Shown here: positions 9,249 through 18,338 of the stretch, one piece after another
How the letters are laid out: the number at the start of each line of letters is the position of its first letter
Numbering within the stretch: position 1 is the first letter of the stretch
Origin: Candidatus Methylomicrobium oryzae
GTDB lineage: Bacteria > Pseudomonadota > Gammaproteobacteria > Methylococcales > Methylomonadaceae
Assembly (NCBI RefSeq): GCF_016745425.1
Contig: NZ_JAERVK010000014.1
Span: 62,001-126,000, forward strand
Reading direction: 5' to 3'
DNA length: 64,000 nt
Translations under genes and position numbers: made by a program
Notes under the pieces: model-generated
What the model saw: the letters and a program-made list of their open reading frames with translations, nothing else
Told to the model about the DNA's origin: nothing
Database searches by the model: none

Positions 9249-9833
9249 TTATGTAAGCCTGAACCCCTGATAATTCATTTCATTGAAGTTATTGGGGATG
9301 GGCCGATCAAAAAAATATACAAGGCTCCTTCGTTAACTCCGCATACCCCCGTTTGACAGAGGAGCCTGTCTATGTCTCTGAGAGCTGCAGCCGCTTTGCT
9401 CCCCAACAAGAGTCGACTTCTACCATGCTTGGAAAGGTGAGTTCCGCCCGCGGGATTCGGTTTTCGGGATGGATTTTACGGTTCATCGGGTCAGGCGAGC
9501 GAACCGGAGCTCAATGCTGCCCCGACGGATGACAGAAAATTCAGTTCAAAAATTCCCTCCTCCCTACATTTATTCGTTCCAAGTAATCACTTCCTTCCAA
9601 AATGTGCTTTACTTCTTGTTTTTAGGTTTCAGTAAAGACTCTCCTCGCTTGCTGCTAATGGGCTATTAAAAATAGATGCTCATCAAGTCATATTCATTAA
9701 AGTCATAATGTCTTCCTTTCAGACACTCCTTCTCAACTATTTACATCTCAATCAAACAATAATTTTTTTTCAGGTTCCCGCCTTCAGTCACTTCTTCCCC
9801 CGATATCATCCTTTTGCAAGTCTGAGGTGAACT
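9249..9833. other. 585-base gene-free region before the TonB receptor
   Basis: No convincing gene is seen. An 8-base perfect inverted repeat (AGGCTCCT at 9322-9329, AGGAGCCT at 9360-9367) with a 30-base loop could form a stem or be a remnant. The segment 9370-9530 is more GC-rich than its flanks. The 66-codon frame at 9469 lacks a ribosome site and protein-like composition. The promoter of the receptor operon probably lies in the AT-rich 9660-9800. Confidence 0.4.
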
Positions 9834-11864
9834 ATGCGCGGATTCCATTTAGCCTGTCTTAAACGATTCAGCCTGATCCATGTTGTATACATGGGGCTAT
9901 TATCCCTGATTATCGCTCCTGTTATGGCGGATAGGCCTTCGGAGGAAGATTTAACCGGTCTTTCGATGGAGCAGTTGCTCAACGTCGAGGTCATCAACGC
10001 ATCCCGTTTAGGACAGAAAGAGAATATGGCGCCTACCTCCATTTCCGTCGTGACGGCCAAGGACATTCATACCTTCGGTTGGCGCACGTTGGGTGATGCG
10101 CTCAACGGCATGCGCGGTTTATTTTATACGAACGACCGGAACTACAACTATCTGGGCGTCCGCGGGTTCATTCATACGGGCGATTACAATTCGAGAGTTT
10201 TGTTGATGATCGACGGCAAACGGATGAATGAGAACATTTACGACGGAGCATATATCGGGCAGGAATTCGTACTCGATATGGATTTGGTGGAGCGTATCGA
10301 ATTCATACCGGGCTCCGGCGCGAGCATTTACGGAGCTAACGCATATACCGGCATGATCAACGTGGTCACTAAGAATGCTCAGGCGATCGACGGAGCGCAA
10401 TTGGCGGGTGAAATCGGTACTTTCAATGCTTATAAGGGGCGCGCGACTGTAAGCAAGGTTTGGCAGAATGGTACCGAAGGGTTATTGTCGGCATCGCACT
10501 ACGACAGCAGCGGTCCTGAGAATCTCTATTTCAGGGAATTCGATACTCCGTCGGCCAATAACGGCATTGCGCACAATATGGATGGCGAGCGCGCCGACCG
10601 TTTATTCGGCAAGCTTAAATACGGAAATCTTACCCTTTCGGGCGGCTATGTCGATCGCTATAAGCGGGTACCGACCGCAGCTTTCGGCACAATTTTTAAC
10701 GATCCCGGTTTTTATACCGATGACGCTCAATTCTACACCGACCTCATCTATCAAAATAAGCTGACGGATGATTCTACGCTGCTGCTCCGCGGATTTTATC
10801 AGGGCTATGACTATCGATCCGATTTGCCCTATGCCGGAGGCCGGCGCATCGTCAATCGCGATCTAGTCAGCGGGCGCTGGGGCGGCGGTGAGGCACAATT
10901 CACCACGACCGCGATCGATCGCCATCGGCTGATGATGGGGCTCGAGTATCAATACGACCAAAAGCAGCATCAAGCCAATTTCGATAAAGATCCTTACGTA
11001 CTTTATTTCGACAGTGACGGAAGCGGTCACAGAGTCGAGCTTTATGTTCAGGATGAGTTTGCAATACGCGATGACTTACTTTTTAACGTGGGTTTGCGGC
11101 TGGATTATCATCACATGGTCAACAGCATGCAGCTCAATCCGAGATTGGGCCTCATATGGAATCCGCTGGACTCAACCACCGTCAAGATTCTGTACAGTAC
11201 CACCTTTCGCGCTCCCAATGCGTATGAAAGCGATCTAGATGCCTTTGGTATAGTGGCAAATCCGAATTTGAAGGAAGAGCGGATCAGGACGTATGAAGGC
11301 ATTCTGGAATGGCGGGACGGCTATGGCCTGAAAGTTCTCGGTAATTTTTTCTATAACGAAATGACGCAGGTCTTGGAGACGGAACCGGTTAATGCGGAAG
11401 CGATGTCGTTCTTTAACAACGGCGCCTATACGACCTACGGTTTCGAGCTTGAATCTGAAAAACGCTGGGACGGCGGACGGCTATTGAAGGCCTCATACAC
11501 CTATAATTTAATGACGGATGAAGCGCGTGGCGGGCACTGGGCAGTTGCGTCTCCGCAAAATCTGTTCAAGCTTCATTACGCCGAGCCTTTGTTCGGCGAC
11601 AAAGCGATGCTTGGCATAGAAAATATTTTTGTCGATCAGCGTAAAACCCTCCAGGGCGGCATGGCTGAACCGTATTATCTGGTTAATGTCAACCTCAGTT
11701 CGGACAGGTTGATACCGAATTTGGACCTTTCCTTTGGCGTTTATAACCTGTTGGACAACCATTATCAAATGGTGGGCGGTGACGGCTCCGATAACGATTT
11801 AAGGCAAGACATCCTAAGAATGAACGGTCGCGAATTTCGGTTCAAAGCTGTCCTTGAGTTTTAA
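9834..11864 (+). CDS. TonB-dependent outer-membrane receptor
   Basis: The 676-residue protein has a signal peptide (cleavage likely after APVMA, about residue 32), a TonB-box/plug entry region (LSMEQLLNVEVINASR), a plug domain (about 60-185) and a beta-barrel ending in the terminal aromatic residue F. TonB-dependent receptors import iron-siderophore, cobalamin or other ligands, and some act only as sensors. The ligand cannot be read from the sequence. Its stop overlaps or abuts a YfiR-like gene and a c-di-GMP/kinase hybrid, which points to signalling. A GAGGTGA ribosome site precedes the ATG. Confidence 0.85.
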   Translation: MRGFHLACLKRFSLIHVVYMGLLSLIIAPVMADRPSEEDLTGLSMEQLLNVEVINASRLGQKENMAPTSISVVTAKDIHTFGWRTLGDALNGMRGLFYTNDRNYNYLGVRGFIHTGDYNSRVLLMIDGKRMNENIYDGAYIGQEFVLDMDLVERIEFIPGSGASIYGANAYTGMINVVTKNAQAIDGAQLAGEIGTFNAYKGRATVSKVWQNGTEGLLSASHYDSSGPENLYFREFDTPSANNGIAHNMDGERADRLFGKLKYGNLTLSGGYVDRYKRVPTAAFGTIFNDPGFYTDDAQFYTDLIYQNKLTDDSTLLLRGFYQGYDYRSDLPYAGGRRIVNRDLVSGRWGGGEAQFTTTAIDRHRLMMGLEYQYDQKQHQANFDKDPYVLYFDSDGSGHRVELYVQDEFAIRDDLLFNVGLRLDYHHMVNSMQLNPRLGLIWNPLDSTTVKILYSTTFRAPNAYESDLDAFGIVANPNLKEERIRTYEGILEWRDGYGLKVLGNFFYNEMTQVLETEPVNAEAMSFFNNGAYTTYGFELESEKRWDGGRLLKASYTYNLMTDEARGGHWAVASPQNLFKLHYAEPLFGDKAMLGIENIFVDQRKTLQGGMAEPYYLVNVNLSSDRLIPNLDLSFGVYNLLDNHYQMVGGDGSDNDLRQDILRMNGREFRFKAVLEF

Positions 11865-11865
11865 G

Positions 11866-12498
11866 ATGCGGTTCCTTTCTTCAGTGGGCTGGCTTCAAGT
11901 TTTCTTCGATCGAAAAGGGCATAAGCGTGTGCTTGTGTGCTTATTATCGTGTTCAGAGGCCAGACAGGCTTTACCGACAATATGCCTAAGCCTGAGTATC
12001 CTGTTGACAATTATTCTGTTAATCTCTCCCGCTCAGGCCCGTGCTGAATCGGGCAGTGCCGAAGCAGTAAAAGTGGCTTTTCTCTTCAACGTTTTAAGAT
12101 TTATCGAATGGCCGGGGCAAAACGATCAGGCTGCTTTCAATCTGTGCACCTCCGCAAAGGATGCTTTGGGGGACAAACTTTTGGTGTTAAAGAATAAAAG
12201 CATTGACGGCAAGCCGATTAATTTGCTTCGCGGAGTAAGTATGGACGTTCTAAAAACCTGCCATTTGGTATTCGTGGGAAAGGACGAGGCGCTGACGATA
12301 GCTCACGAACTCAGAGGATTTCCAGTGCTGACCGTCGGTGATCATAAAGATTTCGTTAGAGAAGGCGGTATGATTGGTTTGTTGTTGGACGGGAATCGTC
12401 TGAAATTTGAAGTCAATCTGCAGGCTGCGAAAGAATCCCGCATCCGTATTTTTGCTACGTTGCTGAAGTTGGCCAAGACCATTGTGGGGGCAAGCTGA
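11866..12498 (+). CDS. YfiR-like periplasmic repressor (DUF4154)
   Basis: After a hydrophobic export segment (about residues 41-58, ending SPAQARA) comes a roughly 150-residue DUF4154 domain. It begins EAVKVAFLFNVLRFIEWPG and ends with ESRIRIFATLLKLA, both typical of YfiR. YfiR is a periplasmic protein that holds the YfiN diguanylate cyclase in check. The first ATG is at 11866, two bases after the receptor gene, but it would give a long pre-signal stretch. An internal GTG start close to the export segment is possible, so the start is uncertain. The next gene carries a YfiN-type sensor domain. Confidence 0.82.
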   Translation: MRFLSSVGWLQVFFDRKGHKRVLVCLLSCSEARQALPTICLSLSILLTIILLISPAQARAESGSAEAVKVAFLFNVLRFIEWPGQNDQAAFNLCTSAKDALGDKLLVLKNKSIDGKPINLLRGVSMDVLKTCHLVFVGKDEALTIAHELRGFPVLTVGDHKDFVREGGMIGLLLDGNRLKFEVNLQAAKESRIRIFATLLKLAKTIVGAS

Positions 12499-12500
12499 TA

Positions 12501-15500
12501 ATGCATATGAACAATCAGGCATTGAGTGATTTGCCTATCACCAAGAAATTGCAGCGCCTGCAAGCGCTGACGGTCGGTTTGGCGTTGGTGCTTATCTTAT
12601 TCATCAGCAGCCTTACGCAGGTATGGCAAGTGCGCCGGGATAACATACGTGAAGCTGTCTCGATAGGGGAAGTGATCGGTTTTAACGCAGCCGCTGCGCT
12701 ATTGTTTAACGATGCCGAATCCGGCAAGGATATTCTTGCCTCCTTGCGCGGCCGCTCCGAGATTATGGCGGCGCAGCTATATGACGCCCAAGGGGCGGTG
12801 TTTGCAGACTATACATCGACGGATCATAAAGGAGCGGCCTTTCCATCGACGCTGAAACAAGCTGAAGACGAATTGCTCAAACGGGATTATCAGTTCATGA
12901 ATCAGGTCTTGCTTCATCCCGTGATTCACCACAAAGACAGGATTGGGACTCTTCGTCTGGTAATCGACTTAAAAACCATGTGGGAAAATGCGCTAAGCAA
13001 TATCATCCGGATTTCTCTGGTGATAATGCTGGCTTATCTGATATCGGCGTTTTACGGGCGGCGTTTATCTAGACGAATCGCTGCGCCCTTGATTCGCTTG
13101 TCGAAATTGGCGACCCAGGTTTCCAGCGAAAAAAATTATAGCGTGCGTGCGACAGAAACGGGCAAAGATGAAATAGGGCAGCTCGTTCAAAGCTTTAACC
13201 GGATGATCGAGCAAGTTCAGGAGCGTGATAAGGATTTGGAAAATCAGCGCGGGTGGCTGGAACATGAAGTGGAACTCAGGACCGCTGATTTGCGCCAAGC
13301 AATGGAAGCGGCGCAGGCCGCCAGCATAGCCAAGTCGCAGTTTCTGGCGACGATGAGCCATGAAATCCGTACGCCGATGAACGGGGTTTTGGGCATGACC
13401 GAGTTGCTCATGAATACGGAGCTAAACGAGCGCCAAAGCCAGTTGGCCGAAAAGGCGTATCGGTCCGCCAAGTCACTCCTAGGCATTATCAACAATATTT
13501 TGGATTTTTCCAAAATTGAGGCCGGTAAACTTCAACTGATGCCGATCGATTTTGACGTGCGTGCCCTGCTGGAAGAAACCGTCGAATTATTTGCCGAACA
13601 GGCTTATCGGAAGGGGGTGGAGCTGATTCTGAATATTCCCTTCGACTTTAACCTCGTAGCCTATAGCGATCCGGAAAGATTACGGCAAGTATTGGTCAAT
13701 CTTGTCGGCAATGCCGTCAAATTTACCGATGCGGGAGAGGTGCAGCTAAGATTGAGTCCCCTGAAGGACGCCGCCGATGCCGCTGAAAGCGTCAATTTAT
13801 TGTTCGAAATCATCGATACGGGGCCCGGTATTGCGCTTGAAACGCAAAGTCATATTTTTGAAAGCTTTACTCAGCAGGACGGCACCATTACCCGGCGCTA
13901 TGGCGGTACCGGGTTGGGATTGACCATCTCCAAGCAGCTGGTCGATTTAATGGGAGGCCAGCTCATGCTACAAAGTATGCCCGGACAGGGGGCGCGCTTT
14001 TATTTTTCGCTGCAATTGCCTTTATCGCCCCTGAAGGCAATCCCTAAAGCCGATATCATTGCGCTGAAGGGAATTCATGTCCTGATTGTCGATGATAACG
14101 CGACTAATCGCCAGATATTGGAAGGGCAGCTAATACAATGGGGAGCCAATGTAACCAGCGTCGATAGCGGGCCTAAGGCGCTTAAACTTTTGCATGATGC
14201 CCGCCATCGGAATATTCAGTACCGGTTGGCGCTCCTGGACTGGCATATGCCCAATATGGATGGTTTGTCTTTAGCGAGAGCGATTCAGGCCTCTCCGTTT
14301 ATTTCTAAGTTGCCCTTGATCATGCTGAGTTCTGAAAGCATGAGTTTTGAACAGGATGGAAGCGATTTTTTCGGCATCAGTTATTTTCTGAACAAGCCCG
14401 TCTTTCAGAACAAACTGTTGGATTGCCTTTTGGAACTGTTGGCGAAAAAACCTGATTCCAAGGCGGAATCGGAGGCTCACGTAATAAAATCGCCGCCGTT
14501 CAACGCGCTGATTCTGCTCGCGGAAGACAATTTGGTCAATCAAGAAGTCACAAAAGGTTTTCTAGACTCAATCGGCTGCAGCACGGTGATTTCGAATAAC
14601 GGCTTGGAAGCGATGGAAGCAGCTATTCACAGAGATTACGATTTGATCCTGATGGATTGCCATATGCCCGAATTAGACGGATTTGCCGCTACCCGTAAAA
14701 TACGTGAGCATGAAGCGTCAAAGTGTAAAAAACGGACGCCTATTGTTGCGTTGACCGCCGATGTCCAAAAAGGAATAGAGGATCAATGCCGAAATGCGGG
14801 CATGGACGATTACCTGAGTAAACCTTTCGATCTTACGCAACTGAAAAACGTGCTCGAGATATGGTTGACGAATGCTAAAGAAAAACGGGACAGGATCAAG
14901 GCGGAAGGCGCAAATGAACAACAGATTTTCGCAAGGGAGATATTGGACTGCGATACCGTGGCAAGCCTGAAATCGGTCAAGGATAATCACGGGGTGAGCC
15001 TGTTCGAGAAAGCGGCCGCTATTTATTTGCAGACCGCGCCGGATTGCGCTGAAAAAATCCACGCGTCGGTAAGCCGTCGGAATACGGATGAAATAGGCAA
15101 GCTGGTCCACTGCTTAAAATCGTCCAGCGCCAATTTGGGTGCAAAAACTCTGGCCGCTCAATGCCAGGCTCTGGAAACGGCGGGAAGAAATGGTGACTTG
15201 AGCAGGTTAGAAAGTCTTTATAGTGATTTTGCAAGCCATTTTATTCAGGTTCGACATGCACTAAAACTGGAGTTGGAGCGTGTCCAGTATGAAACAAGGA
15301 TGGGCGAGGCGGCATTTCCCGAGCAGTTAAGCCGAAAAATTGAGCTTAGTGTCACCATATTGGTGGTGGACGATGATGCAACATTTCGTTTGATTACTGC
15401 CGAGACTTTAATAAGCCTGGGTTACCGGGTAATCGAAGCGAAAAACGGAAATACGGCTTTGCAAAAAGTCAAAATCACGCAGCCTGATTTAATTATTCTG

Positions 15501-17429
15501 GACGCTCTGATGGATGACATGGATGGTTTTGAAACCTGCAAAGCCCTTCGAGCCTTGCCCGCATTGGCGGATGTGCCGATCATCATGTCGACGGGGCTGA
15601 ACGATATTGAGTCGATCAATAAGGCTTATTCGGCCGGTGCGTCGGATTTCATTCTTAAACCGGTAAATTACACCCTGTTGCAATACCATATCCAGTTCTT
15701 GCTGCGTACGAGCCGGGATACGTCCGAGCTCAGAGGCATCAAACAGCAGCTTTCAGCAGCGCAGAAAATTGCCCGACTGGGTTACTGGATCTGGTATGTG
15801 GAACAGAATAAATTTGTTGTTTCACCTTATTTGGCTGAGCTTTGCGTCATTGACTTGCATTCATTCGATGAAACCCTCGACGGCTTTCTGACTTTAGTCG
15901 CTCCCGAAGACTGTCTCAAGGTTGAAGATGTCATTTATACGGCGCTGGAGGGCGAGGACACGGACTATGTGGAATACAGACTGCAAACCGGCGGAGAATC
16001 GTATCTTGCCGTCCGCCAGGAAACAGTACTGATGCCGGGCTGTTCGGAAAAAGTATTGACCGGCACTGTACAGGATGTTTCAAGGCAGAAGGAAACCGAA
16101 AGAATAATTCATCAGTTAGCCTATTACGACGAGTTGACTGGGCTTGCCAGCCGCGCTTTCTATCATGAGCGCATCGACCAGATTATTAAATGCGCAAAAC
16201 GCGGGCACGAGCAGTTCGCTTTTTTGTATTTGGACATCGACGAATTCAAATATGTGAACGACAGTTTCGGGCATAACGTAGGTGATCAATTCCTGAAAGC
16301 GATTGCGCAACGGATTAAATCCGTGATCAGGGATGTCGATTTTGCCGCCCGTCTCGGCGGTGACGAATTCTGTATCATCGTTGACAACATTACGAACGAC
16401 TTTCCGGCGACCGAAGTCGCCGAGCGCTGTTTAATCGAGATCAACCGGCCGTTGCTGTTGGGTTCGCATCATTTGAAACCGCGTGTCAGTATAGGGATTG
16501 CGACGTATCCGCAGGATGGAAAAAATGAGCATGACTTAATGAAAGCCGCTGACGCCGCGATGTACTCGGCGAAAAACTCCGGTAAACAACGTTATGCTTA
16601 CTACCGTCCCGAGATGACGGCACTGGCCTTAAAACGCTTGCAGGACGAACACCTTTTACGCGAGGCCATTGAAAAGGACCAGTTCGTTTTATTCTACCAG
16701 CCGCAGGTCAATTCAATTACGGGCACGATAACCGGTGTCGAAGCCTTGCTGCGATGGCTGCATCCGCACCGCGGCTTTGTGGGGCCGGCTGAATTCATTA
16801 CGCTGGCCGAGAATCTGGGGTTGATCAAGAAGCTCGGAACCTGGGTCATCGAAACCGCCTGCGCACAGATTGTGCAATGGCATCGGCAGGGTATGCCGCT
16901 CCTGCAGGTGGCCGTCAATATTTCGCCGCTGCATTTTCGAGATTCTCAACTCATCGAAACGGTCAGCGATATCTTGAGCAAAGCGGGCGTGGCTCCTGAA
17001 TATTTGGTATTGGAAGTGACGGAAAGCGTGATGCAAACTCAAGGCGACTTAGAGATATTCGCGCACTTGAAAAAACTCGGCGTCAAGATTGCCATTGACG
17101 ATTTCGGTACCGGTTATTCCTCCCTTGCTTCGCTCAAAAAACTGCCTATCGACTGTTTGAAAATCGACAAGACTTTCGTACAGGATTTATTATACGATCC
17201 TCTAACGCCGGTTATTTTGGACGCCATTATTAGTATAACCTCTGCCATGGGCTACGATTTGGTAGCCGAAGGGGTTGAAACCGCAGAGCAATTAGCAGTA
17301 TTGCAGGAAAAAGGCTGTGAAATTATCCAGGGATATTTGTTCAGCAGACCGGTTCCGGCCGGAGAGCTGCCGAATTTGTTCGCTAAACATTTAAAATTAT
17401 CAGGCGAAAGGAAGCTAGCGGAGTTTTAA
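12501..17429 (+). CDS. Giant hybrid: CHASE8-HAMP-kinase-REC-REC-Hpt-REC-PAS-GGDEF-EAL
   Basis: The 1,642-residue inner-membrane protein has TM1 (about 22-44), a periplasmic CHASE8-like sensor (45-165) with GFNAAAALLFNDA, TM2 (168-188) and HAMP (190-242). HisKA follows, with phospho-His in MSHEIRTPMNG, then an ATPase domain with GTGLGLTISKQL, two receivers, an Hpt domain (HCLKSSSANLG), a third receiver, a PAS region, GGDEF (LGGDEF, with an RDVD inhibitory site before it) and EAL (EALLRW, DDFGTGYSSL). Both c-di-GMP domains look catalytically complete, so it may make or break the messenger. The sensor half is that of YfiN, and the YfiR-like gene ends two bases upstream. An ATG at 12507 is an alternative start. 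Confidence 0.88.
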   Translation: MHMNNQALSDLPITKKLQRLQALTVGLALVLILFISSLTQVWQVRRDNIREAVSIGEVIGFNAAAALLFNDAESGKDILASLRGRSEIMAAQLYDAQGAVFADYTSTDHKGAAFPSTLKQAEDELLKRDYQFMNQVLLHPVIHHKDRIGTLRLVIDLKTMWENALSNIIRISLVIMLAYLISAFYGRRLSRRIAAPLIRLSKLATQVSSEKNYSVRATETGKDEIGQLVQSFNRMIEQVQERDKDLENQRGWLEHEVELRTADLRQAMEAAQAASIAKSQFLATMSHEIRTPMNGVLGMTELLMNTELNERQSQLAEKAYRSAKSLLGIINNILDFSKIEAGKLQLMPIDFDVRALLEETVELFAEQAYRKGVELILNIPFDFNLVAYSDPERLRQVLVNLVGNAVKFTDAGEVQLRLSPLKDAADAAESVNLLFEIIDTGPGIALETQSHIFESFTQQDGTITRRYGGTGLGLTISKQLVDLMGGQLMLQSMPGQGARFYFSLQLPLSPLKAIPKADIIALKGIHVLIVDDNATNRQILEGQLIQWGANVTSVDSGPKALKLLHDARHRNIQYRLALLDWHMPNMDGLSLARAIQASPFISKLPLIMLSSESMSFEQDGSDFFGISYFLNKPVFQNKLLDCLLELLAKKPDSKAESEAHVIKSPPFNALILLAEDNLVNQEVTKGFLDSIGCSTVISNNGLEAMEAAIHRDYDLILMDCHMPELDGFAATRKIREHEASKCKKRTPIVALTADVQKGIEDQCRNAGMDDYLSKPFDLTQLKNVLEIWLTNAKEKRDRIKAEGANEQQIFAREILDCDTVASLKSVKDNHGVSLFEKAAAIYLQTAPDCAEKIHASVSRRNTDEIGKLVHCLKSSSANLGAKTLAAQCQALETAGRNGDLSRLESLYSDFASHFIQVRHALKLELERVQYETRMGEAAFPEQLSRKIELSVTILVVDDDATFRLITAETLISLGYRVIEAKNGNTALQKVKITQPDLIILDALMDDMDGFETCKALRALPALADVPIIMSTGLNDIESINKAYSAGASDFILKPVNYTLLQYHIQFLLRTSRDTSELRGIKQQLSAAQKIARLGYWIWYVEQNKFVVSPYLAELCVIDLHSFDETLDGFLTLVAPEDCLKVEDVIYTALEGEDTDYVEYRLQTGGESYLAVRQETVLMPGCSEKVLTGTVQDVSRQKETERIIHQLAYYDELTGLASRAFYHERIDQIIKCAKRGHEQFAFLYLDIDEFKYVNDSFGHNVGDQFLKAIAQRIKSVIRDVDFAARLGGDEFCIIVDNITNDFPATEVAERCLIEINRPLLLGSHHLKPRVSIGIATYPQDGKNEHDLMKAADAAMYSAKNSGKQRYAYYRPEMTALALKRLQDEHLLREAIEKDQFVLFYQPQVNSITGTITGVEALLRWLHPHRGFVGPAEFITLAENLGLIKKLGTWVIETACAQIVQWHRQGMPLLQVAVNISPLHFRDSQLIETVSDILSKAGVAPEYLVLEVTESVMQTQGDLEIFAHLKKLGVKIAIDDFGTGYSSLASLKKLPIDCLKIDKTFVQDLLYDPLTPVILDAIISITSAMGYDLVAEGVETAEQLAVLQEKGCEIIQGYLFSRPVPAGELPNLFAKHLKLSGERKLAEF

Positions 17430-17926
17430 AGCTGCGGATGAGCGTCAAATCTCGCTTAGAAAAAGCCGGAATCATACTGTGGTGTTGTTGATTTCCGTTT
17501 ATTGAGCCTTGAACGGCATTAACAAATTTTATGCCAATAATTTGCCTTCGGCTTAGGTTCGGTTAGGGATTCTTATCGCTGGAGAACACTTGATTGAAGC
17601 GGAAGAGAGGTCAGCATGGCGCTGTAACTGTCTATAGCGCTTACAGCGGAGGCGTTCTCCTTTGATTTGCAAAATTATTACCTTGTTGCGTCATAGCGGA
17701 ATTCCATTCCTAGATTCTTAATCCAGGGGAATTCCATTTCCCGGCGAGTCACCTTGTCTACTCGCTGATGTTATCTAGCTTGTAAAGCTTCCGCCTCGGC
17801 TGTCTACTTTCCTTTTCAATTCGCAAAATCCAACAAAAAAATTTTTTTTACTATACTTTCAGGAAACGATTGACGTTTCGCTGCTATTGGCCCGATTTTG
17901 CTTTAAGTACAACAATGGAGAAAACA
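17430..17926. other. 497-base leader region of the cheY-cheA operon with nested inverted repeats
   Basis: There is no gene here. Perfect arms GGAGAAC (17581-17587) and GTTCTCC (17654-17660) enclose a second perfect pair CGCTGTAA (17620-17627) and TTACAGCG (17641-17648), giving a possible two-tier stem. Downstream, the string GGAATTCCATT occurs twice (17699 and about 17728). The stretch before the gene (17835-17865) is A/T-rich, with TATACTTTC as a possible -10 region. A structured leader or an old small repeat element are both possible. Confidence 0.4.
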
Positions 17927-18289
17927 ATGGCAAGTATTCTTGCAGTTGACGATTCAGCCTCTATGAGAAAAATGGTCGCCTTTACTCTTAAAGGTGCTGG
18001 CTATGAAGTCGAAGAGGCTGTAGATGGGGTTGATGCATTGACAAAAGCCCAAATCAAGAAATTTGATTGCATCGTCACCGATGTCAATATGCCGAATAAG
18101 GACGGTATTGCCCTCATCAGAGATTTGAGATCATTGCCCGATTATAAATACATACCCATGCTGATGCTGACGACAGAGTCCGGGATTGAAAAAAAACAAG
18201 AAGGCAAGGCTGCCGGAGCTACGGGATGGATCGTTAAACCTTTTGATCCGGAACAGCTATTAAGAACATTAAAAAAGGTTCTTGGCTAA
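17927..18289 (+). CDS. cheY: CheY response regulator of the cheA operon
   Basis: The 120-residue receiver has the acidic pair AVDDS, phospho-Asp in VTDVNMPNKDG, the conserved threonine in LMLTTES and the lysine in IVKPFDP. The start at 17927 (MASILAVDDSASMRK) is chosen because GGAGA sits just ahead of it. An ATG at 17915 would add only four residues. Its place immediately before cheA suggests it is the main CheA partner. A FleQ-box-like palindrome separates it from cheA. Confidence 0.92.
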   Translation: MASILAVDDSASMRKMVAFTLKGAGYEVEEAVDGVDALTKAQIKKFDCIVTDVNMPNKDGIALIRDLRSLPDYKYIPMLMLTTESGIEKKQEGKAAGATGWIVKPFDPEQLLRTLKKVLG

Positions 18290-18295
18290 TTTATA

Positions 18296-18309
18296 GTCAA
18301 AGTAATGAC
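18296..18309. promoter_or_regulatory. FleQ-box-like palindrome before cheA
   Basis: Here GTCA and TGAC half-sites are spaced by six bases, 30 bases before the cheA start. The published Pseudomonas FleQ box is close to GTCAATAAATTGAC. The outer half-sites match fully and the centre is also A/T-rich. FleQ itself is encoded at 28848. Binding is inferred. Confidence 0.4.
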
Positions 18310-18338
18310 TCAAATTCTCGTATTACAAAGGTAAGCCT

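Noticed and set aside
9469-9669. A 66-codon plus-strand frame before the TonB receptor
   Set aside because: No ribosome site and an unprotein-like composition; likely chance.
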